Of a stretch of 64,000 bases of DNA, positions 33,185-41,600 are shown piece after piece (within the stretch, counting starts at the first letter, position 1; the number at the start of each line of letters is the position of its first letter). The notes beneath the pieces are model-generated. The model had not been told where the DNA came from, ran no database searches, and saw nothing but the letters and a program-made list of their open reading frames with translations. A program made the translations under genes and the position numbers. Origin of the DNA: Lawsonibacter sp900766145 (GTDB taxonomy: Bacteria; Bacillota; Clostridia; Oscillospirales; Oscillospiraceae); NCBI RefSeq assembly GCF_030372275.1, contig NZ_JAUDDJ010000002.1. One strand, given 5' to 3'.

Positions 33185-33235
33185 GCACTAACCGACAACT
33201 ATTACATTTCTCTATGTAATAGCTAAGGTTAGTGC
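33185..33235 (-). terminator. Leader terminator of ptsG, controlled by antitermination
   Basis: In the RNA, GCACTAACC and GGTTAGTGC form the outer stem, and CTATTACAT with ATGTAATAG the inner stem. Six U follow (33179-33184). The 5' arm is part of the RAT, so only one of the two structures can form. Confidence 0.92.
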
Positions 33236-33256
33236 CTGACAATACAGTAACACACC
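33227..33256 (-). promoter_or_regulatory. RAT (ribonucleic antiterminator) site for GlcT
   Basis: Read on the minus strand, the segment GTGTTACTGTATTGTCAGG closely resembles the Bacillus ptsG RAT (GTGTTACTG, variable loop, CAGGCA). It overlaps the first nine bases of the terminator stem. Binding of GlcT would stabilise it and let transcription reach ptsG. Confidence 0.88.
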
Positions 33257-33279
33257 TATTTAAAATAGATTCTGGCGGG

Positions 33280-33308
33280 AGTATAGCACAGCCCTTCTTA
33301 CCTGTCAA
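33280..33308 (-). promoter_or_regulatory. ptsG operon promoter
   Basis: On the minus strand a consensus -35 TTGACA (33303-33308) and -10 TATACT (33280-33285) are 17 bp apart. Transcription would begin about 15-20 bases before the RAT. The stretch 33309-33425 holds nothing else recognisable. Confidence 0.88.
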
Positions 33309-33425
33309 TGTACCCCTCCACATTTTCGCCCAAATCCACAATTATATACATTCTTTTTTGTGCGCAGTGCTGGTTTCTCTTGGCACTCCCTCCTCCGCCG
33401 TCCCCTTTCTTTCCCGGAAAAAGAT

Positions 33426-33454
33426 TTGCTCACCTCCCAAAAGGATGGTAAAAT
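33426..33454 (+). promoter_or_regulatory. Promoter of the TetR gene
   Basis: TTGCTC (33426-33431) and TAAAAT (33449-33454) are 17 bp apart with a TGG extended -10. Confidence 0.65.
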
Positions 33455-33490
33455 ATAGATCTCCAAGACAAGCAAAGGGGGAACAGACCG

Positions 33491-34072
33491 GTGTCCAACG
33501 CTGCGTTTACCAAGCTGATGATCGCCCAGGGGCTCAAGCGGCTGCTGAAAACCACATCCTTTGTCAATGTCTCCGTGGGAGACATCGCCCGGGAGTGTCA
33601 GATCAGCCGCAACACCTTTTACTATCACTTCAAGGATAAATATGATCTCATCTCCTGGATTTTTTATACTGAGATCACCTCCATTCTCACCGATGACATC
33701 TCCCTGGGGCACTGGCGGGACAGCCTGCTGTCTCTGTGCAAATACATGCAGGAAAACCGGGATTTTTACCTCAACGTTCTGGAATTTCAGGGGCAGAACA
33801 GCTTTTCTGAGTGCCTGATGGACTTCTACCAGGGCCTGGTCGCCCATCTACTCTTCCACGCCGACAGCCAGCCCGCTCTGTCCCAGGAGCAGATCCGGAT
33901 GGTCTCCCGCTTCTATGCCCACGGCATCACCGGCGTGCTGCTGGACTGGGCCCATAACGGTATGACTGCCGACCCGGAGCCCGCCGTCACCATGTTGGAA
34001 AAACTCCTCTCCAGCGACACCGTCCACCAGATCCTCTCCATCCAGCCCCAGTCTCACCCCTCCTCTTTTTAG
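33491..34072 (+). CDS. TetR/AcrR family transcriptional regulator
   Basis: The 193-residue protein has a TetR DNA-binding domain (FTKLMIAQGLKRLLK, VNVSVGDIARECQISRNTFYYHFKDKYDLI). A C-terminal ligand domain of the DhaS-like type follows, with ITGVLLDWAHNGM. The GTG start at 33491 follows GGGGGAA. It lies upstream of degV in the same direction, and the degV promoter contains two inverted repeats that could be its operators. The ligand is unknown. Confidence 0.87.
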   Translation: MSNAAFTKLMIAQGLKRLLKTTSFVNVSVGDIARECQISRNTFYYHFKDKYDLISWIFYTEITSILTDDISLGHWRDSLLSLCKYMQENRDFYLNVLEFQGQNSFSECLMDFYQGLVAHLLFHADSQPALSQEQIRMVSRFYAHGITGVLLDWAHNGMTADPEPAVTMLEKLLSSDTVHQILSIQPQSHPSSF

Positions 34073-34129
34073 GACAGATATTTATTTTTGTCCTATTTTT
34101 GCGCATTTGTCTGATTTTGTATCTACTCA

Positions 34130-34172
34130 AGTTCTAACAAGAACTATAAAATAATCTTAATATTTGTTAAGA
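34130..34172 (+). promoter_or_regulatory. degV upstream region with two inverted repeats
   Basis: AGTTCT-AACA-AGAACT (34130-34145) and TCTTAA-TATTTG-TTAAGA (34155-34172) are perfect short dyads flanking the AT-rich TATAAAATAAT. They lie about 50-90 bases before the degV start and look like operator sites around a promoter. The weak stem AGGACA/TGTCCT behind the tetR stop (34072-34093) could be its terminator. Confidence 0.5.
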
Positions 34173-34220
34173 TGTGATTGAATGCGCCGCCAAGCCACGG
34201 CAAAGGTAGGAGAAATTGGA

Positions 34221-35084
34221 ATGAAGATCGCCATTATGACAGACAGCAACAGCGGCATCACCGCTCAGGAGGCCCAGCAGCTGGGCGTTACCCTTCTGCC
34301 AATGCCCATCCAGATCGATGGACAGATGTATCTGGAAGGAATCGACCTGTTCCCCCCCGAGTTCTACGCCCGCCTGGCCCAGGGGGCCGATGTGTCCACC
34401 TCCCAGCCCTCCCCTGCCGATACTCTGGAGCTGTGGGACAAGCTGCTGGAGGAATACGATCAGCTGGTCTACATCCCCATGTCCAGCGGTCTCAGCGGCA
34501 CCGCCGCCACTGCCGCCAGTCTGGCCTGCGACGACCCCTACGAGGGCCGCGTCTTTGTGGCAGATAATAAGCGAATCTCTGCCCCTCAGCGCCAGTCGGT
34601 GCTGGATGCTCTCGCTCTGCGGGAGCGGGGCAAATCCGGCGCAGAAATCAAGCAGCGTCTGGAGGCGGCTTCCCTTCACTCCCAGATCTATATCATGGTG
34701 GACACCCTCCACTATCTGAAAAAGGGCGGCCGGATCACCCCCACTGCCGCTCTGCTGGGCAGCGCACTGAACCTCAAACCTATCCTCCAGCTCCAGGCCG
34801 GCAAGCTGGACGCCTATAAGAAGGTGCGTGGCACCAAGGCTGCCAAGGCCGAGCTGGTCCACGCGCTGGAGGCCAAGCTCCCCTGTCTGGAGGGAGAGGG
34901 CAAGCTTATTGTCCAGACCGCCTACTCTGGCTCTGACGAGCTGGGCGCGGAGTGGAACGAATTTGTCCAGCAGGCCTTCCCCCAGTTCCAGGTCTACTCC
35001 ACGGTCCTTCCCATGAGTATCGCCTGCCACACTGGTCCGGGCGCTCTTGGCGTGGCCTGTGTCCGGGAGCTGCCCATCGATTGA
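34221..35084 (+). CDS. DegV family fatty-acid-binding protein
   Basis: The 287-residue protein begins IAIMTDSNSGIT and carries the DegV fatty-acid contact motifs VSTSQPSPADTLE and YIPMSSGLSGTAATA, plus MVDTLHYLKKGGRI and the C-terminal HTGPGALGVAC. DegV proteins bind a fatty acid and present it to the fatty acid kinase FakA; no fakA is adjacent. The ATG at 34221 is chosen for its AGGAGAAATTGG site, 39 bases inside the longest frame. It is cytoplasmic and monocistronic, ending at a bidirectional terminator. Confidence 0.93.
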   Translation: MKIAIMTDSNSGITAQEAQQLGVTLLPMPIQIDGQMYLEGIDLFPPEFYARLAQGADVSTSQPSPADTLELWDKLLEEYDQLVYIPMSSGLSGTAATAASLACDDPYEGRVFVADNKRISAPQRQSVLDALALRERGKSGAEIKQRLEAASLHSQIYIMVDTLHYLKKGGRITPTAALLGSALNLKPILQLQAGKLDAYKKVRGTKAAKAELVHALEAKLPCLEGEGKLIVQTAYSGSDELGAEWNEFVQQAFPQFQVYSTVLPMSIACHTGPGALGVACVRELPID

Positions 35085-35091
35085 TCCATAC

Positions 35092-35127
35092 AAAAAACCG
35101 CGGTTTTCAACGAAACCGCGGTTTTTT
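35092..35127. terminator. Bidirectional terminator between degV and atpC
   Basis: AAAAAACCGCGG pairs with CCGCGGTTTTTT around 12 bases. It serves both convergent transcripts. Confidence 0.92.
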
Positions 35128-35136
35128 CATGCTGTT

Positions 35137-35547
35137 TTAATGCCGCTTGGCCGCTTTCAGGCGGGCCAGAGCCCGGGCCAGGGCAGCTTTGGAATTGTAA
35201 TAATCCCGCATACTCAGCTTCTGGCGCAGGCGCTCCTCCGCCCGCTCCTTGGCGGCCTCGGCACGAGCCCAGTCGATCTCCTCGGGGCGCTCGGCGGAAA
35301 AGACCAGTACGATCACCCGGTCGGGCATAATCTCTGCTAGGCCCTGACTGACCACCGCCTCATGCCACTCTCCGCCCGCGCGGTAGCGCAGCAAGCCCGG
35401 TTCCAGGGCAGTGACCGCCGGCTCATGGCCGTCCAACACCCCAAGGGAGCCGTCAATGGCGGGCACCGTCAGCTCCTGGGCCTGGCCGACAAAAAACTGC
35501 CGGTCCGGGGTCACGATCTCCAGGTGGAACTGCCGCTCCTCGGCCAT
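35137..35547 (-). CDS. atpC: F-type ATP synthase epsilon subunit
   Basis: The 136-residue epsilon subunit has the N-terminal beta-sandwich (FHLEIVTPDRQFFVGQAQELTVPA, GSLGVLDGHEPAVTAL) and a C-terminal helical hairpin rich in Ala, Arg and Glu. It couples the central stalk to the c-ring and can inhibit hydrolysis. It starts one base behind atpD and closes the operon. Confidence 0.95.
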   Translation of the reverse strand: MAEERQFHLEIVTPDRQFFVGQAQELTVPAIDGSLGVLDGHEPAVTALEPGLLRYRAGGEWHEAVVSQGLAEIMPDRVIVLVFSAERPEEIDWARAEAAKERAEERLRQKLSMRDYYNSKAALARALARLKAAKRH

Positions 35548-35548
35548 G

Positions 35549-36958
35549 TTACAACACCCCCATGTCCTGAGCCTTCTTACGCACCTCGTCTACGCTGCCC
35601 ACCATGCTGAAGGCGGCCTCGGGCAGGTTATCCAGCTCGCCGCCCAGGATGGCCTCGAAGCTGCGCAGGGTGTCCTCCAGCTTCACAAAGCGGCCCTCCA
35701 TACCGGTAAAGGGCTCAGCCACCGAGAAGGGCTGGGAGAAGAACTGCTGGATCCGGCGGGCACGCTCCACGGCCAGCTTGTCGTTCTCACTCAGTTCCTC
35801 CATGCCTAGGATGGCAATGATGTCCTGCAGCTCCCGGTAGCGCTGGAGCAGCTCCTGCACTGCACGGGCGATCTTGTAGTGCCGCTCGCCCACCACGTCG
35901 GGCTCCAGAATACGGGAGGTGGACTCCAGGGGGTCCACCGCCGGATAGATGCCCTGCTCCACGATCTTACGGGAGAGCACCGTGGTGGCGTCCAGGTGGG
36001 TGAAGGTGGTCGCCGGAGCGGGGTCGGTCAGGTCATCGGCGGGGACGTAGACCGCCTGCACCGAGGTGACGGCTCCGTTTTTCGTAGAGGTGATGCGCTC
36101 CTGGAGCGCACCCATCTCGTTAGCCAGGGTAGGCTGGTAGCCCACGGCGGAGGGCATACGGCCCATCAGGGCGGACACCTCGCTGCCTGCCTGGACATAA
36201 CGGAAGATGTTGTCGATAAACAGCAGCACGTCCTGGTGCTGCTGATCCCGGAAATACTCGGCCATGGTCAGGCCGGTGAGGGCTACCCGCATACGGGCGC
36301 CGGGGGACTCGTTCATCTGGCCAAAGACCAGGGCGGTCTTTTCAATGACCCCCGACTCATTCATCTCACGCCACAGGTCGCTGCCCTCACGGGTACGCTC
36401 GCCCACGCCGGTGAAGATGGAGTAGCCGCCGTGCTGGGTGGCAATGTTGTGGATGAGCTCCTGAATAAGCACCGTCTTGCCTACGCCGGCGCCGCCGAAC
36501 AGGCCGATCTTACCTCCGCGGGCATAGGGGGCCAGCAGGTCAATGACCTTGATGCCCGTCTCAAAGATGTCCACCACGGGGCTCTGGTCGGCAAAGGGCG
36601 GGGCCTGGCGGTGGATGGACCAGCGCTCGGAGGTCTTGACCGCACCCTTGCCGTCAATGGGCTCGCCCAGCACGTTGAACATCCGGCCCAGCACCGGTTT
36701 GCCCACAGGAACAGCGATGGGGCCGCCGGTGGAGATGACCTCCATGCCCCGGCCAATTCCTTCACTGGGGGCCAGCATAAAGCAGCGGGCGGTTTCATGC
36801 CCAATATGCTGGGCCACTTCCATCACCCGCTTTTCCTCCCCCACCATCACATACAGGGCGTCCTGAATGGAGGGCAGGGCGTCGGCGGGAAATTCCACGT
36901 CAACCACAGGTCCTTGGACCTGAACAATTTTTCCTTTACGCTCCTGCAATTGCGCCAC
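35549..36958 (-). CDS. atpD: F-type ATP synthase beta subunit
   Basis: The 469-residue catalytic subunit shows the P-loop GGAGVGKTVLIQELI, the GVGERTREGSDLW segment, Walker B DVLLFIDNIFRYVQ and the DELSEEDKLAV-type region (here ELSENDKLAV) of the C-terminal domain. It makes ATP at the alpha-beta interface. The start is GTG at 36958, with AAAGGTGT just before it. It is co-transcribed between atpG and atpC. Confidence 0.97.
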   Translation of the reverse strand: MAQLQERKGKIVQVQGPVVDVEFPADALPSIQDALYVMVGEEKRVMEVAQHIGHETARCFMLAPSEGIGRGMEVISTGGPIAVPVGKPVLGRMFNVLGEPIDGKGAVKTSERWSIHRQAPPFADQSPVVDIFETGIKVIDLLAPYARGGKIGLFGGAGVGKTVLIQELIHNIATQHGGYSIFTGVGERTREGSDLWREMNESGVIEKTALVFGQMNESPGARMRVALTGLTMAEYFRDQQHQDVLLFIDNIFRYVQAGSEVSALMGRMPSAVGYQPTLANEMGALQERITSTKNGAVTSVQAVYVPADDLTDPAPATTFTHLDATTVLSRKIVEQGIYPAVDPLESTSRILEPDVVGERHYKIARAVQELLQRYRELQDIIAILGMEELSENDKLAVERARRIQQFFSQPFSVAEPFTGMEGRFVKLEDTLRSFEAILGGELDNLPEAAFSMVGSVDEVRKKAQDMGVL

Positions 36959-36985
36959 ACACCTTTCTCTGTGTCCGTCTGCCCA

Positions 36986-37867
36986 TCAGCGGGCGTTCCT
37001 GGCTCCGCCGGCCACCTCGGTGATTTCCTGGGTAATGGCCGCCTGGCGGGCCCGGTGATAGGTCAGGGACAGCTTTTTCAGCATGTCCTTGGCGTTATCG
37101 CTGGCCGATTCCATGGCGGTCATCCGGGCGCTCTGCTCCGAGCAGTAGGACTCCACCAAGGCGCCGAAGATCATGCCCTGGATGTAGTTGGGCACGATGT
37201 TGTCCAGCACTGCCTCCTCCGAGGGGATATAGCGGATCTCCTGCCGGTACTCCGGCTCATCCTCCTTGTCCCAGGGGAAGTCCTCCCGGACTAGGGGCAG
37301 CAGCTTCTGCTCCCGCACCTCCAGGCGCAGGGCGGAGACCATCTCAGTGTAAATGATATACACCTCGTCCAGTTCCCGGCTGAGAAAACGGGCCACCACC
37401 TCGTCGGTGATCTCGCCGGCCCGGCGCATGGTGGGGTTCTGGGCCACATAGTTAAAGTCTTCTTCAAAGGGAATATCCCGGTTCTGGCAGTAGATCCGGC
37501 CTACAATGCCCACCAGAAACAGGGAGAGATTGTTCTGCTCCTCGATTCTCTGCTGGGCCAGCTTCAGCACATTATGGCTGTATGCCCCGGCCAGGCCCTT
37601 GTCGCCGGTGACCACGATATAGCCCACCTTCCGCGCCTGGGGCTCCACGTCGGGGCGCTGGTCGAAGAAATCGTGCTCCAGCTCCGGAGAGTGGTGGAGA
37701 ATGTGGGCTATGGTTTTAAATATCTTGGTAAAATAGGGGACGGTATTGTCCAGCCGCCCCTTGGCTTTGCGCAGATTGGCCGAGGAGATCAAATACATGG
37801 CGTTGGTGATCTTCAGGGTCTGCTCCACGCTCTTGATCCGGGTGCGGATCTCTTTGATTCCGGCCAA
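36986..37867 (-). CDS. atpG: F-type ATP synthase gamma subunit
   Basis: The 293-residue central-stalk subunit has the two terminal helices that form the rotor shaft: MAGIKEIRTRIKSVEQTLKI-like at the N-terminus, and SARMTAMESASDNAKDML with QAAITQEITEV at the C-terminus. It also has the GDKGLAGAYS loop. It starts with TTG at 37867 (AAGGAAGG 9 bases upstream), and lies 24 bases behind the delta-alpha gene. Confidence 0.95.
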   Translation of the reverse strand: MAGIKEIRTRIKSVEQTLKITNAMYLISSANLRKAKGRLDNTVPYFTKIFKTIAHILHHSPELEHDFFDQRPDVEPQARKVGYIVVTGDKGLAGAYSHNVLKLAQQRIEEQNNLSLFLVGIVGRIYCQNRDIPFEEDFNYVAQNPTMRRAGEITDEVVARFLSRELDEVYIIYTEMVSALRLEVREQKLLPLVREDFPWDKEDEPEYRQEIRYIPSEEAVLDNIVPNYIQGMIFGALVESYCSEQSARMTAMESASDNAKDMLKKLSLTYHRARQAAITQEITEVAGGARNAR

Positions 37868-37891
37868 CGGGCCTCGCCTTCCTTTCTCCCC

Positions 37892-39934
37892 TTAGCTCTG
37901 GGCCTGGGGCAGCTTTTCCTTCTTATAGTCCGCCAGGGCGGCACGGATGGTCTCCACCGCCACGCCGGACAGATTGCCGGTGCGCTGCACCTCCGCGGTC
38001 AGCTCCCAGTGCTCCAGCTCCATACGCTTGGAGAAGTCCAGGGCAAACTCCCGCACCTGATCCAAAGGCACCTCGTCCAGCAGCCCGTTGGTGGCAATGT
38101 AAAGGAGGATGGCCTGCTGGCTCACCTTCATGGGCTGATAGAGGGGCTGCTTAAGCAGCTCCAGCAGCCGTTTGCCGTGGTCCAGGGTCTTCTGGGTGGC
38201 CTGATCCAGGTCGGAGGAGAACTGGGTAAACACCTCCAGCTCCCGGAACCGGGCCAGATCGATACGCATGGTACCTGCGGTGCGCTTGATGGCCCGGGTC
38301 TGGGCCGCACCGCCTACACGGGACACGGACAGTCCCACATTTACCGCCGGCCGCTGTCCGGAGAAGAACAGGTCGGTCTCCAGGTAGATCTGGCCGTCGG
38401 TGATGGAAATGACGTTGGTGGGGATATAGGCGGACACGTCGCCCGCCTGGGTCTCAATAATGGGGATGGCGGTCATGGAGCCGCCTCCGTACTCCTGCGT
38501 CAGGCGGCAGGCCCGCTCCAGCAGGCGGGAGTGGAGGTAGAACACGTCGCCGGGGTAGGCCTCACGGCCGGGGGAGCGCTTGAGCAGCAGAGACAGAGCC
38601 CGGTAGGCCACGGCGTGCTTACTCAGGTCGTCGTAGACGATGAGCACGTCCCGTCCCTGTTCCATAAAATACTCTCCCATAGCCGCACCGGCGTAGGGGG
38701 CAATATACTGCAAGGGAGCGGGATCGCTGGCGGTGGCCGAGACGATGATGGAGTAGTCCATGGCCCCGTGCTTTTGCAGGGTATCCCGCACATGGGCCAC
38801 CGAGGAGGCCTTCTGGCCGATGGCCACATAGATACAGATCACATCCTGGTCCTTCTGGTTCAAGATGGTATCCACCGCGATGGCGGTCTTGCCAGTCTGA
38901 CGGTCGCCGATGAGCAGCTCACGCTGGCCCCGTCCGATGGGAATCATGGAGTCGATGGCCAGAATGCCGGTTTGCAGCGGGACGTTGACCGCCTGGCGGG
39001 AAATGACGCCGCTGGCCTCCCGCTCGATGGGGCGGGTATCGGCGGCATGGATGGGGCCCAGTCCGTCGACGGGGTTGCCCATGGCATCCACTACGCGGCC
39101 CAGTAGAGCCCGGCCTACGGGGACGTCAGCGGGACGGCCGGTACGGGTGACCCGGCTTCCCTCGCCCAGGCCCTCTTCCCGGCCCAGCAGCACGCAGCCC
39201 ACGGTCTCCCGGGACAGGTCCATGACCATGCCCTTGACCCCGGTGTCAAACTCTACCAGCTCGCCATATACTGCCCGGTCCAGGCCCTGCACGGTGGCGA
39301 TGCCGTCGCCCACCTCCAGCACCCGGCCGGTCTCGCTGGTGTCCTGACCGATCTGGAAGCCCTTCACGGTATCCCGCAGGCTTCCCATAAGCTCTTCCAT
39401 GCTCTCGCTGACCGAGGCGCCCTTCTCCAGGCCCTTGGCCAGCCGCTCCAGACGTCCCTTGACACTGCGGTCGTAGGTCACGCCCTGGACCTCCAGCACA
39501 AAGCCGCCCAGCAGCTCCGGGTCGATCTTCACCTGGAGGACCACCCGGTCCAGATTGCGCAGGCGGCACACCGCCCGGCGTACATCGTCCAGCGCCGCCT
39601 GGTCCGGCTTATGGGCGCAGGTCATCACACAAACTGCACCGCCGTCGGCCGCCAGCTCCAGCTGATGGACCTCCTCCAAAATCTCAGGGAACAGATCCAG
39701 GTGTCCTTCCTCCGCCAGCAGGCAGAGGAACGCCTGGAGGGACTCCAGTCCAGCCAGAGGGGCAGCAGAGCGAATGAGCTCCTTTTTCTCCTCCACCTGC
39801 ACCGCGGAGCTGGTGAGCACCTTCCACAGCTGCTCCTGCTCCAGCAGCTCCTGGGCCGCGCCGGTCAATCCCATATTGTCGGTCTGGGCCAGATCATACA
39901 GAGCGGCGGCATAACGCTGAATCAGTTCTGTCAT
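37892..39934 (-). CDS. atpHA: F-type ATP synthase delta and alpha subunits fused in one ORF
   Basis: This 680-residue ORF holds two complete subunits in frame. Residues 1-170 are the delta (OSCP) subunit, from LIQRYAAALYDLA to its hallmark C-terminus IDPELLGGFVLEVQG, DRSVKGRLERLAKGL. Residues from about 175 on are alpha: GRVLEVGDGIATVQGL, Walker A GDRQTGKTAI (343-350), Walker B-like VLIVYDDLSKHAVAYR and the SVSRVGGAAQTRAIK Arg-finger region. No stop codon separates them. Internal Met179 (near 39400) or Met183 could start a separate alpha, but the ribosome sites there are weak. The start overlaps the atpF stop as ATGA. Normally delta is present once and alpha three times per enzyme. Confidence 0.93.
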   Translation of the reverse strand: MTELIQRYAAALYDLAQTDNMGLTGAAQELLEQEQLWKVLTSSAVQVEEKKELIRSAAPLAGLESLQAFLCLLAEEGHLDLFPEILEEVHQLELAADGGAVCVMTCAHKPDQAALDDVRRAVCRLRNLDRVVLQVKIDPELLGGFVLEVQGVTYDRSVKGRLERLAKGLEKGASVSESMEELMGSLRDTVKGFQIGQDTSETGRVLEVGDGIATVQGLDRAVYGELVEFDTGVKGMVMDLSRETVGCVLLGREEGLGEGSRVTRTGRPADVPVGRALLGRVVDAMGNPVDGLGPIHAADTRPIEREASGVISRQAVNVPLQTGILAIDSMIPIGRGQRELLIGDRQTGKTAIAVDTILNQKDQDVICIYVAIGQKASSVAHVRDTLQKHGAMDYSIIVSATASDPAPLQYIAPYAGAAMGEYFMEQGRDVLIVYDDLSKHAVAYRALSLLLKRSPGREAYPGDVFYLHSRLLERACRLTQEYGGGSMTAIPIIETQAGDVSAYIPTNVISITDGQIYLETDLFFSGQRPAVNVGLSVSRVGGAAQTRAIKRTAGTMRIDLARFRELEVFTQFSSDLDQATQKTLDHGKRLLELLKQPLYQPMKVSQQAILLYIATNGLLDEVPLDQVREFALDFSKRMELEHWELTAEVQRTGNLSGVAVETIRAALADYKKEKLPQAQS

Positions 39935-40419
39935 TTCTTTTCACCTGCCTCCGCCAGGAAATCATCCAAAATCGCCCGATCCGAATCGGAATCCAAAGCC
40001 TTCCGGGTCACCTTGGATGCCGCCTCCATGGCCAGCTGGGCCACCTCACGCCGGGCGGTACGCAGCATCTCGTCCCGCTCCGCCTGGGCGCGGGCCTTGG
40101 ACTGCTCCCGGGTCCGGGTTGCATCCTCCTGAGCCTGGGCCAGGATGGCCTGGTACTCCTTCTCGCCCCGGGTCTTGGCCTGGGCCAGGATGCCGTTGGC
40201 CTCGCTGCGGGCCTGAGCCAGCCGATCCTCATACTCTTGTTTCAGCTCATCGGCCTTCTGCTTCTCTCCGTGGGCCTCATCCAGAGTCTGCTGGATCAGG
40301 GCGGCCCGGTCATTTAATACCTTGTTTACCCGCCCAAACAACAGCTTACGCAGGATCACATACAGGATCAGCAGATTAAGAACGGTGAGCGCAATGGTGG
40401 AAATTTGAAATTCCAACAT
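39931..40419 (-). CDS. atpF: F-type ATP synthase b subunit
   Basis: The 162-residue peripheral-stalk subunit has one N-terminal transmembrane helix (about residues 5-27, IALTVLNLLILYVILRKLL) and a long charged coiled coil. It ties the membrane part to the delta region of the delta-alpha fusion. It overlaps that gene by 4 bp and follows atpE by 22 bases. Confidence 0.95.
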   Translation of the reverse strand: MLEFQISTIALTVLNLLILYVILRKLLFGRVNKVLNDRAALIQQTLDEAHGEKQKADELKQEYEDRLAQARSEANGILAQAKTRGEKEYQAILAQAQEDATRTREQSKARAQAERDEMLRTARREVAQLAMEAASKVTRKALDSDSDRAILDDFLAEAGEKK

Positions 40420-40441
40420 GGCAGCTTTCCTCCTTCCGGCC

Positions 40442-40660
40442 TTAGCCCATGAACAAAATCAGCAGAGCAGTAATAAAGCCGAAGATGGCGGTACCTTCTG
40501 CCAGGGCGCAGCCCAGCAGCAGGGCGCTGTTGATCTTACCGGAGGCCTCAGGCTGGCGGGCAATTGCCTCGCTGGCCTTACCGGTAGCAATTCCAATACC
40601 GATACCGGCGCCGATGCCGGTCATAACAGACATTCCGATCGCAAGCATTCCGATTTCCAT
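40442..40660 (-). CDS. atpE: F-type ATP synthase c subunit
   Basis: The 72-residue proteolipid has two helices joined by the polar loop ARQPEASGK. The ion-binding Glu55 lies in LAEGTAIF. Sodium-type rings use Gln (helix 1) and Glu-Ser-Thr; here the Gln position is Ile22 and the Ser position is Gly56. This points to a proton-translocating ring. The gene lies between atpB and atpF, with a GGAGGAAATT ribosome site. Confidence 0.96.
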   Translation of the reverse strand: MEIGMLAIGMSVMTGIGAGIGIGIATGKASEAIARQPEASGKINSALLLGCALAEGTAIFGFITALLILFMG

Positions 40661-40703
40661 GGTACAATTTCCTCCTTAAATTGGGAGCGGGGCACAACGC
40701 CGG

Positions 40704-41399
40704 TCACTCCTCGTCTTGAATTCCTTCGCCGGTAAACAGCGCGGTCAAAAATACAAAGACAACTGCCTGGATGGTGCCGTCAAACAAGTCAAAGTAGATG
40801 CTGAAGGGCACAGGCACCACGGCCGGGCAGATGAGCTTGATAAGCTCCATAATAATGAAAGCGCCCAAAATGTTGCCGAACAGTCGCATACACAGGGCCA
40901 GAGGCCGGATGACGATCTCCATCAGGTTGATGGGAAGCAGCAGGGGCATGGGCTTGGCAAACTGTTTGAGTCCTCCCCGCAGTCCCCGGTATCGGAACTG
41001 GGCCCCATAGATCAAAAACGCACTCATCACAGCCAGGGCTGCGGTGACGTTAATGTCCTTCGTGGGAGGCACCAGGCCGAAGATCCCGATGATGTTGCTC
41101 AGCAGGATGTAGAGCGCGATGGTTCCCAAATAGGCAGCAAAGGTTGCACCGTGCTTGCCAATGCTGCTGTCGGCAAAGTTATTTAAAAACTTTACCGCCT
41201 CTTCCAACCCCACCTGAAGCTTGCTGGGGTTTTCTACCTTCAGGTTTCTGGTCAGAAGCAAAGCTGCCAGGATCAGCACTCCCATCACGATCCAGGACAC
41301 CACCACCGATTCGGTAATGGGGATCCCTTTTCCTATGGGGATGGTAAATACTGTGGGCGTCTGCAGCTCCTCCAGCAGCTTTTCTTTGATCTGTTCCAA
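40704..41399 (-). CDS. atpB: F-type ATP synthase a subunit
   Basis: The 231-residue a subunit has five or six membrane helices and the essential Arg in LCMRLFGNILGAF. It forms the two half-channels that load and unload the c-ring. I choose the TTG at 41399 (MEQIKEKLLEELQ) because GGGAGGTGG (about 41404-41412) is ideally spaced. The longer frame from 41450 would add a non-homologous, proline-rich stretch. It is the first gene of atpB-E-F-HA-G-D-C. No atpI is seen. Confidence 0.92.
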   Translation of the reverse strand: MEQIKEKLLEELQTPTVFTIPIGKGIPITESVVVSWIVMGVLILAALLLTRNLKVENPSKLQVGLEEAVKFLNNFADSSIGKHGATFAAYLGTIALYILLSNIIGIFGLVPPTKDINVTAALAVMSAFLIYGAQFRYRGLRGGLKQFAKPMPLLLPINLMEIVIRPLALCMRLFGNILGAFIIMELIKLICPAVVPVPFSIYFDLFDGTIQAVVFVFLTALFTGEGIQDEE

Positions 41400-41600
41400 A
41401 TAACCACCTCCCGGATGATCCGGCGCGGCGTACCGCGCGTTACAAAACACCGACCTTATTGTAAAGCCTGCCGGTCTTTTTTGAGAAGTCTTTTTAAAGT
41501 AAAAAAAATGACTCCTCTCGCCCTCCGCCCCGTTTTTCCGTTGTATTATCTATTTTTTCTCTATATTATTGTCTATTTTTGTTTGTTTTTGCCATCACAT

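Noticed and set aside
30182..33226. A 1014-codon open frame on the plus strand antisense to ptsG and glcT
   Set aside because: It lies exactly opposite two clear genes, has no ribosome site and its product is low-complexity His/Gly/Leu-rich. It is a by-product of GC-rich codon use on the other strand.
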